From NCBI GenBank assembly GCA_003512125.1, contig DOSQ01000193.1, positions 1 through 13,720 of the forward strand: a stretch of DNA of 13,720 nucleotides, read 5' to 3'. Numbering within the stretch: the stretch's first letter is position 1; the number at the start of each line of letters is the position of its first letter. A program made the translations under genes and the position numbers. The notes beneath the pieces were generated by a model, which was not told the origin of the DNA, ran no database searches, and was given only the letters and a program-made list of their open reading frames with translations. Origin of the DNA: Acidaminococcaceae bacterium (GTDB taxonomy: Bacteria; Bacillota; Negativicutes; Acidaminococcales; Acidaminococcaceae). This document shows, piece by piece, positions 13,612 through 13,720 of the stretch.

Positions 13612-13720
13612 GCAAAAAAGGACACCGCAAAACCGGGGACGGTTGTTATTCCATGGATTCATTCGTCTGTGGCTTCGAAACTCGAGGCTTCGCCTCTCAA
13701 TGGCTCGTGCGCAACGCATC
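13612..13720. repeat. Non-coding, hairpin-rich stretch at the right edge; possible dispersed intergenic repeat
   Basis: From 13592 to the window end I see no supported gene. AACCG (13631-13635) and CGGTT (13640-13644) form a hairpin with loop GGGA, in a context resembling the GGGACGGTT-type intergenic repeats I recall from anaerobic Firmicutes. GGCTTCG occurs twice (13671-13677 and 13686-13692). GAGGC (13684-13688) pairs with GCCTC (13692-13696) over a TTC loop. The - strand frame at 13528-13719 overlaps the end of hydF and is not a convincing gene. The AACCG hairpin might also act as a weak hydF terminator, but it has no T-tract. Confidence 0.4.

Noticed and set aside
13528..13719. 63-codon - strand frame at the right edge
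   Set aside because: It overlaps the end of hydF, has no ribosome-binding site in view, and consists largely of repeat-like sequence.
1..13720. Defence system, prophage, insertion sequence or CRISPR array
   Set aside because: All genes are recognisable core functions. There is no transposase, no regularly spaced repeat array and no attachment-site duplication. XerC is the housekeeping recombinase, judged by its synteny with topA, trmFO and codY, so it is not evidence for an integrative element.

Overview
The window is a moderate-GC, densely packed chromosomal segment from a Firmicute (Bacillota). The evidence is the block dprA-topA-trmFO-xerC-codY, a CodY regulator, TrmFO (the folate/FAD-dependent tRNA U54 methylase typical of Firmicutes) and the [FeFe]-hydrogenase maturase HydF. 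HydF points to a strict anaerobe. The CodY protein resembles my recollection of clostridial CodY more than Bacillus CodY. A Clostridia or Negativicutes host (for example Acidaminococcaceae) fits, but the exact taxon is an inference that cannot be settled from this sequence alone.

Layout: (1) Positions 1-96 hold the + strand 3' end of a class II fructose-bisphosphate aldolase, followed by a strong intrinsic terminator. (2) From 244 to 12122 every gene is on the - strand. In transcription order (right to left) they are a GT28-type diacylglycerol glycosyltransferase, dprA, topA, trmFO, xerC, codY, a membrane-anchored metallophosphoesterase, an EamA/DMT transporter with its terminator, and a PLP aminotransferase with its own promoter. 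(3) hydF is on the + strand (12299-13591), divergent from the glycosyltransferase. (4) The last ~110 bases are non-coding and look like a hairpin-containing intergenic repeat.

How it works together: dprA, topA, trmFO and xerC form a conserved housekeeping block for DNA uptake and processing, supercoiling, tRNA modification and chromosome-dimer resolution. codY follows xerC by 32 bases, whereas Bacillus has hslV-hslU between them. The AT-rich gap between trmFO and xerC holds a near-perfect (14/15) CodY box, suggesting that the xerC-codY-metallophosphoesterase-EamA unit is autoregulated. Its putative end is a 13-bp perfect inverted repeat with a U8 tail at 1559-1591.

I see no CRISPR array, insertion sequence, tRNA, rRNA or phage gene, and no gene-free stretch longer than 300 bases. 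Most of the window is ordinary core genome. The items that deserve a second look are regulatory (CodY box and AT-rich direct repeats, face-to-face promoters at 12139-12215) or concern protein architecture (CodY cysteine pair, TopA basic tail, low-complexity inserts), plus the repeat-like right edge.
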